A stretch of 64,000 nt of DNA. Source: Paenibacillus agri. Its GTDB lineage: Bacteria; Bacillota; Bacilli; Paenibacillales; Paenibacillaceae. Where the stretch lies: the NCBI RefSeq assembly GCF_013359945.1, contig NZ_JABWCS010000215.1:62001-126000 (forward strand). The letters run 5' to 3'. A model generated the notes under the pieces. It was not told the origin of the DNA. It did not search any database and was given only the letters and a program-made list of their open reading frames with translations. Position numbers and translations under genes: made by a program. Positions 34,688 to 44,367 of this stretch are shown piece after piece (within the stretch, counting starts at the first letter, position 1; each line of letters opens with the position of its first letter).

Positions 34688-34703
34688 TGTGAATTTTATA
34701 ACA
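34688..34703. promoter_or_regulatory. Fnr-like box upstream of pflB
   Basis: TGTGAATTTTATAACA matches TGTGA-N6-TCACA with one mismatch. A possible promoter TTAACC (34733-34738) / TACAAT (34756-34761), spacer 17, lies downstream, putting the box near -70. Confidence 0.5.
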
Positions 34704-34789
34704 ACCATTAGATGGGGTCGCGAGACACGGGATTAACCTTCAAGCCCGCGATCTCTACAATACTATAAATATAGATGGAGGGATTTAGC

Positions 34790-37051
34790 ATGTCGGTGAT
34801 TGAAAAAGATGTACAAGAAGTGAAGTCGGGTTGGCGCGGTTTTACAAAAGGTAAATGGTCCAGAAAAGTTAACGTGAATGATTTTATTGAGAAGAACATT
34901 ACCCCATACCTGGGCAAGGAAGACTTCCTCGCCGGAGCTACTGAGAATACCAAAGAGCTGTGGAAAATTGTTTCTGAAATGACTAAACGGGAAATTGCTA
35001 ACGGCGGTGTGCTTGATGTAGATGTGAACACTGTATCTACGATCGTTTCACACAATCCTGGTTACATTGACAAAGACAAGGAGCAAATTGTCGGCGTACA
35101 GACTGACGCGCCTTTCAAACGTTCCATTCAACCGTTCGGTGGTATTAAAATGATGATCGATGCCTGCAACGCATACGGATTTGAACTTCCGCAAGGCATT
35201 GTCGACATGTTCACGAACATTCGCAAAACGCATAACCAAGGCGTATTTGATGCATATACAGATGAAATGAGAGCAGCGCGCAGAGCGGGGATCATTACCG
35301 GTCTTCCTGATGCTTACGGCCGTGGCCGGATCATTGGTGACTATCGCCGCGTAGCGCTTTACGGAATTGATTTCTTGGTCAACGAAAAGAAACAAGACCT
35401 CAAAAATCTTGAAGTAGATGCCATGAGCGAATCCGTAATTCGTCTTCGGGAAGAGGTCTCCGAACAGATCCGCGCACTGGGCGAACTAAAGAAGATGGCG
35501 GCTATGCACGGCTTTGATATCTCCAAGCCAGCTAACACTGCCAAAGAAGCTTTCCAATGGGTGTACTTCGGATATCTTGCAGCAATCAAAGAACAGAACG
35601 GTGCGGCAATGTCCCTTGGACGCGTATCCTCTTTCCTTGATATCTATGTTGAGCGCGATATCGCAGAAGGTATTTTGACCGAAGAACAAGCACAAGAATT
35701 AACAGACCATTTCGTTATGAAATTGCGTATCGTTAAATTCCTGCGCACACCTGACTACAATGAACTGTTCAGTGGTGACCCTACCTGGGTTACAGAATCC
35801 ATTGGCGGTATGTCCGTAGATGGTACAACACGCGTTACTAAGAACAGCTTCCGTTTCCTGCACACCCTGTACAATCTGGGACCTGCACCGGAACCGAACT
35901 TGACTGTACTGTGGTCCGAGAAATTGCCTGAAGGCTTCAAGAAATATTGTGCCAAGGTATCCATCGAGACCAGTTCCATTCAATACGAGAATGATGATCT
36001 GATGCGTCCGATCTATGGCGATGACTACGGTATTGCATGTTGTGTATCTGCAATGCGCATTGGTAAACAAATGCAATTCTTCGGCGCACGTGCCAACCTG
36101 GCGAAAGCACTGTTGTATGCTATCAATGGTGGTGTCGATGAAAAATCCGGCGTGCAAGTTGGTCCTGAGCTTCCGCGCATCACTTCCGATGTTCTCGATT
36201 ATGAAGAAGTAATGAAACGTTTCAAACCAATGATGGAGTGGCTGGCTAAGCTGTACATGAACACGCTGAACGTCATTCACTACATGCACGATAAATATTC
36301 CTACGAACGTATTGAAATGGCTTTGCATGACCGCGATATTCTGCGGACTATGGCTTGTGGTATCGCTGGATTGTCTGTTGCAGCAGACTCCCTGAGTGCC
36401 ATCAAATATGCCAAGGTTAGACCAGTACGTAACGAACAAGGTATTGCCATTGATTTTGAAATCGAAGGTGAATTCCCTTGCTACGGTAACAATGACGATG
36501 CCGTAGACAGCATCGCGGTGGATTTGGTTGAATCCTTCATGACAATGATCCGCAAAAACACAACTTACCGTGATTCCTTGCCGACACAATCGGTACTGAC
36601 CATCACATCTAACGTTGTGTATGGTAAGAAGACAGGTACTACACCTGACGGACGTAAAAAAGGCGAGCCATTCGCACCGGGTGCAAACCCAATGCACGGC
36701 CGTGATAAGAAGGGCGCCCTGGCATCCCTGAGCTCTGTTGCCAAACTGCCTTACGAGGATAGCCTGGATGGAATCTCCAACACCTTCTCCATCGTGCCTA
36801 AGGCATTGGGTAAGGAAGAAGAAGGCCGCAAATCCAACCTGGTATCCATGCTTGACGGATACTTCGGCAGCAAGGGTCACCACCTGAACGTCAACGTGTT
36901 CGCCCGCGAGCAGTTGATGGATGCTATGGAGCATCCAGAGAACTACCCACAATTGACCATTCGTGTATCCGGCTATGCAGTTAACTTCATCAAGCTGACT
37001 CGCGAACAACAATTGGATGTAATCAACCGTACGTTCCATGGTTCGATGTAA
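34790..37051 (+). CDS. pflB: Pyruvate formate-lyase (formate C-acetyltransferase)
   Basis: A 753-residue glycyl-radical enzyme that splits pyruvate with CoA into acetyl-CoA and formate under anaerobic conditions. The adjacent active-site cysteines lie in G-I-A-C-C-V-S-A-M near residue 413. The glycyl-radical loop R-V-S-G-Y-A-V lies about 25 residues from the C terminus. The ATG at 34790 was chosen because GGAGGG sits 8 nt upstream; an in-frame ATG at 34775 overlaps that signal. The acetyl-CoA feeds AdhE, encoded just upstream. The activating enzyme gene follows after a 211-bp gap with a hairpin. Confidence 0.98.
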   Translation: MSVIEKDVQEVKSGWRGFTKGKWSRKVNVNDFIEKNITPYLGKEDFLAGATENTKELWKIVSEMTKREIANGGVLDVDVNTVSTIVSHNPGYIDKDKEQIVGVQTDAPFKRSIQPFGGIKMMIDACNAYGFELPQGIVDMFTNIRKTHNQGVFDAYTDEMRAARRAGIITGLPDAYGRGRIIGDYRRVALYGIDFLVNEKKQDLKNLEVDAMSESVIRLREEVSEQIRALGELKKMAAMHGFDISKPANTAKEAFQWVYFGYLAAIKEQNGAAMSLGRVSSFLDIYVERDIAEGILTEEQAQELTDHFVMKLRIVKFLRTPDYNELFSGDPTWVTESIGGMSVDGTTRVTKNSFRFLHTLYNLGPAPEPNLTVLWSEKLPEGFKKYCAKVSIETSSIQYENDDLMRPIYGDDYGIACCVSAMRIGKQMQFFGARANLAKALLYAINGGVDEKSGVQVGPELPRITSDVLDYEEVMKRFKPMMEWLAKLYMNTLNVIHYMHDKYSYERIEMALHDRDILRTMACGIAGLSVAADSLSAIKYAKVRPVRNEQGIAIDFEIEGEFPCYGNNDDAVDSIAVDLVESFMTMIRKNTTYRDSLPTQSVLTITSNVVYGKKTGTTPDGRKKGEPFAPGANPMHGRDKKGALASLSSVAKLPYEDSLDGISNTFSIVPKALGKEEEGRKSNLVSMLDGYFGSKGHHLNVNVFAREQLMDAMEHPENYPQLTIRVSGYAVNFIKLTREQQLDVINRTFHGSM

Positions 37052-37109
37052 GACGATAACGAAATTGCTTTGGCTTTAGCTATATCATTATGATACTCGC
37101 AAGGAGATG

Positions 37110-37130
37110 CCGCCCTTGTCACAAGGGCGG
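37110..37130 (+). other. Perfect hairpin in the pflB-pflA gap
   Basis: CCGCCCTTG, a 3-nt loop and CAAGGGCGG form a 9-bp GC-rich stem without a T-run. It may attenuate transcription or stabilise the pflB mRNA end, lowering pflA expression relative to pflB. Confidence 0.65.
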
Positions 37131-37262
37131 TAAAATCTTGTTCTCAATTGGTTAAAATTTTAAATTTCGGGACCGCGATTTTAGGTGACAACAGTCTTTA
37201 AGGACAGGGACCTTCTTCGGAAGGAGAGGCTGTGGTCAGTCGTGGAGAAAGGATGACTCCTA

Positions 37263-38000
37263 ATGATTAAAGGTCGCATACACTCCTTGGAAACCTTTGG
37301 AACCGTTGACGGGCCTGGCATTCGATTTGTTTTGTTCATGCAAGGCTGTCTGTTGAAATGCCAATATTGTCATAATCCAGATACATGGGCATTGGATGAG
37401 GGCAAGGAAATGAGCCTGGAAGAGGTTCTGGCTGAGATAGAGCCTTACTTGAACTATTACCGTACGTCCGGAGGTGGCTTGACCGTATCCGGCGGAGAGC
37501 CAACGCTGCAGGCCCATTTCGTCAAGCAACTGTTCACGGAAGTGAAGAAACGCTGGAATCTGCACACCACACTGGATAGCAATGGCTACAATGAAGGTGA
37601 TAAGATTAATGATCTGCTGGATGTGACAGATCTGGTGATGCTGGATCTTAAGCATATCGATGACGAAGCCCACATCAAGCTAACGGGCAAATCCAATGAG
37701 CGGACACTGAAGCTCGCACGCTGGTTGTCAGATCATGATCGCAAAATGTGGATCCGGCACGTCTATGTTCCTGGCATTCATGACCGGGAAGAGGATCTGT
37801 TGAATCTTGGTCGCTTCATCGGCAGCCTGAATGGGGTAGAGAAGTTCGAGATCCTGCCATACCACCAGATGGGCGTATACAAGTGGGAAATGTTAGGCAA
37901 GGCTTACGAGCTTGAGGGTGTTCCCAGCCCAACTGAAGAGGAAGTACAGCGGGCTTACAGACTGGTTGAAGAAGGTCGCAAGCAAGTCGAACTGGTATAA
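37263..38000 (+). CDS. pflA: Pyruvate formate-lyase activating enzyme
   Basis: A 245-residue radical SAM enzyme that installs the glycyl radical on pyruvate formate-lyase. The [4Fe-4S] motif C-L-L-K-C-Q-Y-C lies at about residues 29-36, after G-T-V-D-G-P-G-I-R-F. A S-G-G-E-P segment near residue 77 matches the SAM-binding GGE motif. The ATG follows GAGAAAGGATG. It sits downstream of pflB in the usual order, with a long leader that contains short hairpins. Confidence 0.97.
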   Translation: MIKGRIHSLETFGTVDGPGIRFVLFMQGCLLKCQYCHNPDTWALDEGKEMSLEEVLAEIEPYLNYYRTSGGGLTVSGGEPTLQAHFVKQLFTEVKKRWNLHTTLDSNGYNEGDKINDLLDVTDLVMLDLKHIDDEAHIKLTGKSNERTLKLARWLSDHDRKMWIRHVYVPGIHDREEDLLNLGRFIGSLNGVEKFEILPYHQMGVYKWEMLGKAYELEGVPSPTEEEVQRAYRLVEEGRKQVELV

Positions 38001-38020
38001 TATCTTGTCATAAGAACATA

Positions 38021-38065
38021 AGAAGCCGTCCCAAAATAGCTGCTGCTAAAGGGGCGGCTTCTGTT
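38021..38065 (+). terminator. Terminator of pflA
   Basis: AGAAGCCGTCCC pairs with GGGGCGGCTTCT around an 18-nt loop; the T-run is short. Confidence 0.7.
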
Positions 38066-38390
38066 ATGATATAAGAATAATCCGCTTACAAATTGATTAG
38101 AAAAGAATCGATTATTTTGATTTATGTTAAAATACATAACATAATAACGGTTTATCATACATGAAAGCACTTATTCTTCATTGTTTTTAGATGATTTTTG
38201 ATTTTAAAATTAGCCTTTACAAAGATGTATGTTATATATACTAACGTTAAAAGTTAAAAAATAACAATGATTTCGCTTACATTAGACAATTTTATCCCTA
38301 CTGTAGATGAATCTTAACCTTACGTTAACAATCACCTTTTTTTATAATAGAAACTGTAAACGAAAACATTAAATAGGGAGGGTCACAAAA
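38066..38390. other. AT-rich promoter region of sugar ABC system 2
   Basis: About 325 bp, very AT-rich, no gene. TTACGT (38320-38325) and TATAAT (38343-38348), spacer 17, may be the promoter. A cre-like site follows at 38355. Confidence 0.5.
38355..38368. promoter_or_regulatory. Candidate cre-like site before sugar ABC system 2
   Basis: TGTAAACGAAAACA fits the core of the relaxed cre consensus (TGNAANCG...C-A). It lies just after the TATAAT hexamer, a position that would give repression by CcpA. Confidence 0.45.
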
Positions 38391-39800
38391 ATGAAAAAAA
38401 GTATGACTTTGCTGTTGTCCCTGATTTTCGTAAGCTCTGCGCTGCTTGCCGGTTGTGGAGGAAATAACAACACTAGCACTACCAATGGTGAGGGCAACAA
38501 AACTGGAACGAACACGGTGGAAGCTACAAACGCACCTGCTACTGAGGAACCGGTAAGTGAGGAGCCGTTCGAAATGACGATCCGTCACACCCAAGTAGGG
38601 GCAGACAAACAAAAACGTTTGGCTATTTTGGAGGATGTAGTTAAGAAGGTAGAAGGGGATGTTCCTGGTTTAACCTTTAAGCTGGACGGCGTTGAATCAG
38701 ACGTGAACCGTAAAGAAAAACTTCGTGGTGAAATGGCGGCAGGCAATCCACCGCAGGTATTCGATCTGTTCGGTAGCCCTGACTCCAAGATTTATGCAAA
38801 AGAAAACAAGCTTCTTGATCTGACGCCTATTCTGGAAGAATTGGGCATCAAAGATAAATTCTCCAACCTTGATCCGTTTACTTATGAAGGAAAGATCTAC
38901 GGATTGCCAATCGGCGGTTCCGGTGAAGGATTCTTCTATAACAAAGAGTACTACAACAGCAAGGGCTGGAAGGCCCCTACGACTTTTGCCGAGCTGGAAC
39001 AACAACTGGCAGATATCAAAGCTGACGGCAAAGTGCCATTGGCTGCTGCCTCCAAAGCAGGTTGGGTACCGTTGATGTTGGCTAACCACTTGTGGTCCCG
39101 TTATGCTGGACCGGAAGTTACTGCTAAGTTCGCTACTGGCGAAGCTAAATGGACAGATCCGCAAGTCGTTGCCGGCTTTGCTAAGTACAAAGACTGGGTA
39201 GACAAAGGTTACTTCAAAAAAGGCGAACTGGGCTTCGAATATGCTGAATATACAACACAATTCACAAGCGGTGAAGCCATCCTGTTGTATGACGGAACAT
39301 GGAAATCTTCCGTATTCAAACCAGGTCAATCTGGTGAAGGCCTGATCGGCAAAGTTGGATTCTTCAATATTCCTCCGGTTGAGGGCGGTGTGGGTGACCA
39401 AACAGCTCTGATGCGCGATGTGAACAATGGTTACGGCTTCTCTGCAGCGGTAGCTAATGATCCTCGTCAATTGGCTGCAGTGAAATCCTTCATCAAGAAT
39501 CTGTTTAATGAAGAAATGCAGCTTCGCGGACTTGTAGAAGATGGCGTGCTGCCTGCAATGAAGATTGACCAAAACGTATTGAATGAGAATATTACAGATG
39601 ATCTGATGAGCGAGATCGTAGCTGTACTGAACAACTCCCAATCCTCATTCCCAGCCTTTGACTCTCTTGTGCAAGCGGATGTAACGACCGAGATCAGTAA
39701 CATTCAAATTCAAAAGCTGATCGGCGGACAAACCACACCTGAGAAGATGGGCGAAGCGCTGCAAAAGGTTCAGGAAGAAGCCAACGCAGCAGTGGAATAA
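38391..39800 (+). CDS. ABC transporter extracellular sugar-binding lipoprotein (system 2)
   Basis: A 469-residue family-1 solute-binding protein. The signal peptide ends L-L-A-G-C near residue 22, followed by an Asn/Thr/Glu-rich linker (about 23-60) and the binding fold (F-D-L-F-G-S-P-D near residue 123, A-I-L-L-Y-D-G-T-W near residue 302). The ATG has GGGAGGGTCAC upstream. It is the first gene of the second transporter cluster. A terminator-like hairpin separates it from the permeases, which fits the usual need for excess binding protein. Substrate unknown; it differs clearly from the binding protein of system 1. Confidence 0.93.
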   Translation: MKKSMTLLLSLIFVSSALLAGCGGNNNTSTTNGEGNKTGTNTVEATNAPATEEPVSEEPFEMTIRHTQVGADKQKRLAILEDVVKKVEGDVPGLTFKLDGVESDVNRKEKLRGEMAAGNPPQVFDLFGSPDSKIYAKENKLLDLTPILEELGIKDKFSNLDPFTYEGKIYGLPIGGSGEGFFYNKEYYNSKGWKAPTTFAELEQQLADIKADGKVPLAAASKAGWVPLMLANHLWSRYAGPEVTAKFATGEAKWTDPQVVAGFAKYKDWVDKGYFKKGELGFEYAEYTTQFTSGEAILLYDGTWKSSVFKPGQSGEGLIGKVGFFNIPPVEGGVGDQTALMRDVNNGYGFSAAVANDPRQLAAVKSFIKNLFNEEMQLRGLVEDGVLPAMKIDQNVLNENITDDLMSEIVAVLNNSQSSFPAFDSLVQADVTTEISNIQIQKLIGGQTTPEKMGEALQKVQEEANAAVE

Positions 39801-39816
39801 GAAGCAGGAAACTGAA

Positions 39817-39850
39817 TGTACCCTGGCGCTTGTTCCAGGGTACATTTTTT
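39817..39850 (+). terminator. Attenuating terminator between the binding-protein and permease genes
   Basis: TGTACCCTGG pairs with CCAGGGTACA around an 8-nt loop and is followed by T6. It lies inside an otherwise continuous cluster, so it probably acts partially. Confidence 0.88.
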
Positions 39851-39900
39851 AAAATACTTCCTTAAATCGTTCTCTGATGTCTAAGCAATTGGAGGTAGCC

Positions 39901-40785
39901 ATGAATAAAGCATTGAGAAACCCTGTGGTTTTTACGCTATTTGTTGTTCCTGCTTTAATTCTGTTCCTGATGTTCTTCATTTATCCGATTTTCAGTTCCA
40001 TCTATTACAGCTTTACCAGTTGGAATGGTGTATCAGCGACGGTGAAATATACTGGTTTTAGTAATTATACGAAGGCTTTTGGGGATGAAAGATTTTGGAT
40101 TTCGGTGAAAAACAACGGATGGTTCATTCTGTTCTCCGTGTTTATCCAAGTCCCTTTGATCGTGATCTTCTCTCTTTTGATCGCAAATGTCAAAAAGCTG
40201 AAGGGTCTGTACAAGACAGCAGTATTTATGCCATCGATTATGTCAACGGCTGTTATCGGCATCCTGTGGGGCTTTATCTACGAGCCTAACATCGGACTCT
40301 TTAACAAACTGCTGAGTTTGGTCGGAATCAACCCGGTATACTGGTTGTCGGATGAGCGGTTCGCGATGCTGTCCATCCTGATCACCAATGCGTGGCAGTG
40401 GACCGGATTTTATATTGTCATGGTGCTGGCGGCTATTCTGTCTATTCCAGGCGAACTGGATGAAGCTGCGGCAATTGATGGCGCAACCCGTTTCCAGCGG
40501 GCGACCCGGATTACTCTTCCTTTGATTGTCCCTATTATTTCCGTAGTCATCATGCTGTCCATCGCGGGTGCGATGAAGGCGGCGGATATCGTTATCGTCA
40601 TGACGAAGGGCGGACCAGCAGGTTCCACCGAGGTTATGGCAACTTATATGATTAAATATGCGATTACCAACTTCAAGTATGGGTACGGCAATGCCATCGC
40701 TGTTCTGATCTTTGCGTTCACGCTGGTGGTTACAGTTCTTTATCAAGTGCTTATTGCCCGGCGTACAGAAAGGGTGGAATACTAA
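39901..40785 (+). CDS. Carbohydrate ABC transporter permease 1, MalF-type (system 2)
   Basis: A 294-residue CUT1 permease with six predicted helices. The EAA loop reads D-E-A-A-A-I-D-G-A-T near residue 196. The ATG at 39901 follows TTGGAGGT at 7-nt spacing; the open frame extends upstream to 39877 without such a signal. Its stop overlaps the start of the next permease by one base (TAATG), indicating coupled translation. Confidence 0.93.
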   Translation: MNKALRNPVVFTLFVVPALILFLMFFIYPIFSSIYYSFTSWNGVSATVKYTGFSNYTKAFGDERFWISVKNNGWFILFSVFIQVPLIVIFSLLIANVKKLKGLYKTAVFMPSIMSTAVIGILWGFIYEPNIGLFNKLLSLVGINPVYWLSDERFAMLSILITNAWQWTGFYIVMVLAAILSIPGELDEAAAIDGATRFQRATRITLPLIVPIISVVIMLSIAGAMKAADIVIVMTKGGPAGSTEVMATYMIKYAITNFKYGYGNAIAVLIFAFTLVVTVLYQVLIARRTERVEY

Positions 40786-41612
40786 TGCGCACCCTGAAAA
40801 AGAGTCTGCCCCATGTGATCCTTCTGGGTTATCTGCTGGTCATCCTGTTTCCTTTCCTGTTCGTGCTGTTCTCGTCTGTGAAGAAGGATAACAACGCGAT
40901 TGCGCTCAATCCTTTTGGTATTCCGAAAGAATTTGTTTTCAATAACTATGTTGAGGCATGGGTTAACGCCAAAATAAGCACCTATTTCTTCAACAGCTTG
41001 TACATTTCTGTGTTATCATCCGTCGTATCCATCCTGCTAGCCTCGATGTTCGCGTTTGCAATCACGCGCATGCGTCAGGGCAAATGGAATACGATATTGT
41101 TCTCTTTGGTTCTGGTAGGGATGCTGATTCCGAACAACGCGCTGATGCTGCCGATCTACAACATTGTACGTAAGCTTGGCATCTTGAACACGCATTGGGC
41201 GCTGATCATCCCATATATTGCGAATGCGATTCCATTTACGATCATTATTTTGGCTGCTTTTATGCGATCTTTGCCCTCGGAAATTGAGGAAGCGGCCGTT
41301 ATGGATGGCTTGAATGCCCCTGGTATCTTTGCTAGAATTATTGTACCTCTAACGGTTCCCGCTATGGTTACAGTATTCATTGTGAATTTCCTAGGAAATT
41401 GGAATGAATTCTTGCTAGCCAACTACTTCCTTTCCAATGATGAGCTGCGTACGCTTCCAGTGGGCATGGTTCAATTCCGTGATCAATATCAGATGAACTA
41501 TGCACAGATGTCGGCGGGGATTGTCTACAGCGTATTGCCAGTGGTCGTTATCTATGCGATTTTGCAGGAGAAAATCATTGAAGGCGTTACAGCGGGCAGT
41601 GTGAAAGGATAA
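40785..41612 (+). CDS. Carbohydrate ABC transporter permease 2, MalG-type (system 2)
   Basis: A 275-residue CUT1 permease with six predicted helices and the EAA loop E-E-A-A-V-M-D-G-L-N near residue 170. It overlaps permease 1 by one base and precedes the sensor kinase gene by 25 bp, so transporter and two-component genes form one operon. No ATPase gene is present; use of a shared MsmX-type ATPase is inferred. Confidence 0.94.
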   Translation: MRTLKKSLPHVILLGYLLVILFPFLFVLFSSVKKDNNAIALNPFGIPKEFVFNNYVEAWVNAKISTYFFNSLYISVLSSVVSILLASMFAFAITRMRQGKWNTILFSLVLVGMLIPNNALMLPIYNIVRKLGILNTHWALIIPYIANAIPFTIIILAAFMRSLPSEIEEAAVMDGLNAPGIFARIIVPLTVPAMVTVFIVNFLGNWNEFLLANYFLSNDELRTLPVGMVQFRDQYQMNYAQMSAGIVYSVLPVVVIYAILQEKIIEGVTAGSVKG

Positions 41613-41637
41613 TCCCTTAGGGTCAGGAGCATGGCCG

Positions 41638-43491
41638 ATGAATTTGCGCTATAAACTTTTTACGGCATTTGTGGGCCTGATTATTATCCCCCTGTTTATA
41701 CTTGGCATGATTATGTTCTTCGTAACTTATAATTCTATTGAGAAAAAATATAGCCAGCAGTCGGAATATTCCCTGAAGGCGATCAGCTACAGTATTTCTA
41801 ATGTCTTCAAAGACATGGACAATGTAACAGACAACGGAATTGCCACCTCAGTATTCCATATGGCACTAAGTGCCGATGATCCTTCCAAACAGGATCTGAC
41901 GGATGCCGAGCAACTGAACCTGAATGCCAGCCAGCGCAATTTCCGGAGTCTGTTATACAATCATCCTTCTATTAGTTATGCGTTTCTATACAATTTTAAT
42001 GGAAAAGGCAGTTCGGAGATTGTCTCGGTTTTCACCAAAGAGAATTTCCGCACGATGCCTTATGAAAAGTTCAAAGAGAGCGATCTGTACAAGCAAGTCA
42101 TGACGCTCAATGGTGTGCCCAAATGGCTGGCTCCTCACGAATACCCGGAACTTACGGGGACTGAACCCGTGTTTACGCAAATTCGGCTCGTGAAGGAGCT
42201 AAGCTTTTTTCAGAATATCGGCATACTGGTTGTGCAAATTAAAAACTGGGAGTTCGAGTCGATCTTCCGCAATTTGAAGATAGGCGACAGCGATCAGAAT
42301 GTTTCCTTCATGCTGGTGAATGATGACGGTATGATCCTGTTTGATCCGGATCGCAAGCTGGATGGACAAAACTTTGAATCTTTTACCACTAAACAAGTAG
42401 CCTTCAAAAAAGGATTTCAGAGCTTTAAAACCGAGTTCGACGGCGAGAAGAGTATCCTCTCTGTCTATCACCTGAAGGATTATCCATGGAGTCTTGTATC
42501 CGTGACCTCTTGGGAGACATTATCCCGTGAAGTCACAGTGTTCGCACGCTGGTTCGTGATCGTCGTATTTATCTGTTTCTTGGCTGCCGTTTTCTTCAAC
42601 CTGTTCTTCATGAACCGAATTACCGGGGCTATTGCGGTCATTGTCCGTTTCATGCGCCGTGTGGAAGACGGAGATTTGACTACCCGTGTTGAGGAAAAAG
42701 GGAACGATGAGCTGACTCTGCTGGCGAAAGGATTCAACGATCTGATGAATAAGATCAATGGTCTGTTCAACCGAATTCAGGTCGAGCAGCGTCGCAAGAA
42801 TCAGGCGGAGATGAGAGTGCTGCAGGCGCAGATTAAGCCTCATTTCTTGTTTAATACCCTTGAGTCGATCAATGTGCTCGCGGTGCAGAATGAAGGGCGC
42901 AAAGTAAGCGAAATGGTCTACAGGCTGGCCAGTATTTTACGGATCAGCATTCAGGGCAGGGATGAAATTACCGTTGAGGAAGAGACGAAACATCTGCGAC
43001 ATTATTTGGATATCCAAAAGTTCCGTTTTGAGGATCTATTCGACTATGAGATCGACATTCCAGATGAGCTGATGAGCTGCGGGATACTGAAGCTTACGTT
43101 ACAGCCGCTTGTGGAGAACAGTATTCAACATGGCTTTGAAGGGATTGATTATACAGGCAAGTTGATCATCCAGGGCTGGGAAGAACGGGGGAATCTGATC
43201 CTGAGAATCTCAGACAACGGTATCGGCATGACGCCGGCTCAGCTGTCGCTATTCCAGTATATGGTGAACGAAAATGCGGAGCAGGAAGTCGTTGACAAGC
43301 CGGATAATCGAATGAATCATGAGCGAAGGGGACTTGGCGTCCGCAGTGTGGCCGACCGTATCCGTATTGAATACGGGGACTTATACGGTGTCTTTATCTG
43401 CTCCAGTCCCGGTCAGGGAACGATTATACAATGCGTCATACCTAAATACGAGCAGGGGGAAGATCATTATGCTAAAAGTATTATTGGTTGA
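41638..43491 (+). CDS. YesM-type sensor histidine kinase (system 2)
   Basis: A 617-residue membrane kinase. Helix 1 spans about residues 8-30, the extracellular sensor about 31-300, helix 2 about 303-325, HAMP 326-380, the His_kinase domain carries I-K-P-H-F-L-F-N-T-L-E (His near 402) and the ATPase has complete boxes (L-Q-P-L-V-E-N-S, I-S-D-N-G-I-G-M, G-L-G-V-R-S-V). It overlaps the response regulator gene by 23 bp. Unlike the kinase of system 1 its G1 box is canonical. Placement after permeases suggests it senses the transported sugar, perhaps with the binding protein. Confidence 0.93.
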   Translation: MNLRYKLFTAFVGLIIIPLFILGMIMFFVTYNSIEKKYSQQSEYSLKAISYSISNVFKDMDNVTDNGIATSVFHMALSADDPSKQDLTDAEQLNLNASQRNFRSLLYNHPSISYAFLYNFNGKGSSEIVSVFTKENFRTMPYEKFKESDLYKQVMTLNGVPKWLAPHEYPELTGTEPVFTQIRLVKELSFFQNIGILVVQIKNWEFESIFRNLKIGDSDQNVSFMLVNDDGMILFDPDRKLDGQNFESFTTKQVAFKKGFQSFKTEFDGEKSILSVYHLKDYPWSLVSVTSWETLSREVTVFARWFVIVVFICFLAAVFFNLFFMNRITGAIAVIVRFMRRVEDGDLTTRVEEKGNDELTLLAKGFNDLMNKINGLFNRIQVEQRRKNQAEMRVLQAQIKPHFLFNTLESINVLAVQNEGRKVSEMVYRLASILRISIQGRDEITVEEETKHLRHYLDIQKFRFEDLFDYEIDIPDELMSCGILKLTLQPLVENSIQHGFEGIDYTGKLIIQGWEERGNLILRISDNGIGMTPAQLSLFQYMVNENAEQEVVDKPDNRMNHERRGLGVRSVADRIRIEYGDLYGVFICSSPGQGTIIQCVIPKYEQGEDHYAKSIIG

Positions 43492-44260
43492 CGATGAGGC
43501 GCCGATTCTAAACAATTTGAACCGTGTGCTGCCCTGGGAGGAAATGGGCATGACTGTATCAGGCATGGCCCGCAGCGGAATGGATGCCTTGCGTATCGCC
43601 GAGGAGGAGCATCCCGATCTGGTGCTGTGTGATATCCGCATGCCCGTCATGGACGGTCTGACGTTCGTCGGTAAGCTGCGCGAGCTTGGCAATGAGTGCG
43701 AGGTACTGCTGCTCACCGGCTACCAGGAATTTGATTATGCTCGTGAAGCGATCCGGCTTGGGGTGAGGGAGTACATCTGCAAGCCGATACACTATGAGGA
43801 ACTAGGCAACAAAGTGCGTGAGATTGGGGCCCACATTCGCAGCAGAAAGTACAAAGATAAATTGTTCAATAGTCTCCCTTTGTTCCAGGAAGTGCCGGAT
43901 AACGGAAGCGAGAACTCGAAAAAATCATCGGATCAGCTCATGAATATGGCGGTTCAGTACATTACAGAAAAGTTGAGTTCTGACATCGGCATTGAAGAGG
44001 TGGCTGGCAAGCTTGGCATAAGCAGCAGTTACTTCTGTTTGCTGTTCAAGAATCGCTTCTCCATGACATTTGTCGAATATGTGACGCAGCAGCGAGTGGA
44101 TGCCGCCAAGTTCATGCTGGCCCACAGCGAAAAGAGCATTGCGGTGATTGGTTCGGGTGTTGGCTATCAGGAACGGCGTTATTTCACCAAAGTATTCCAG
44201 AAACAGACGGGAATGTCGCCCAAGGAGTACCGGGAAGCCTGGAAGCGTAGCGCCGAGTAA
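43469..44260 (+). CDS. Response regulator with AraC DNA-binding domain, short form (system 2)
   Basis: A 263-residue regulator: receiver domain at 1-120 with D8, D9 and phospho-acceptor Asp55 in L-C-D-I-R-M-P, then a short linker and a C-terminal AraC double helix-turn-helix (D-I-G-I-E-E-V-A-G-K-L-G ... G-M-S-P-K-E-Y-R). It lacks the long middle region present in the system 1 regulator. The ATG at 43469 has CAGGGGGA upstream and lies 23 bp inside the kinase gene, so translation is coupled. Confidence 0.93.
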   Translation: MLKVLLVDDEAPILNNLNRVLPWEEMGMTVSGMARSGMDALRIAEEEHPDLVLCDIRMPVMDGLTFVGKLRELGNECEVLLLTGYQEFDYAREAIRLGVREYICKPIHYEELGNKVREIGAHIRSRKYKDKLFNSLPLFQEVPDNGSENSKKSSDQLMNMAVQYITEKLSSDIGIEEVAGKLGISSSYFCLLFKNRFSMTFVEYVTQQRVDAAKFMLAHSEKSIAVIGSGVGYQERRYFTKVFQKQTGMSPKEYREAWKRSAE

Positions 44261-44367
44261 GCATTTGGTATAGCTCCCAAGTAATTTAAGCCCTATAAAA
44301 AATGCGCAATGGCATACTATGGACACCTTCATGGATCATGGTTTTCGATTCAGGGAGGTGTTTTCCC

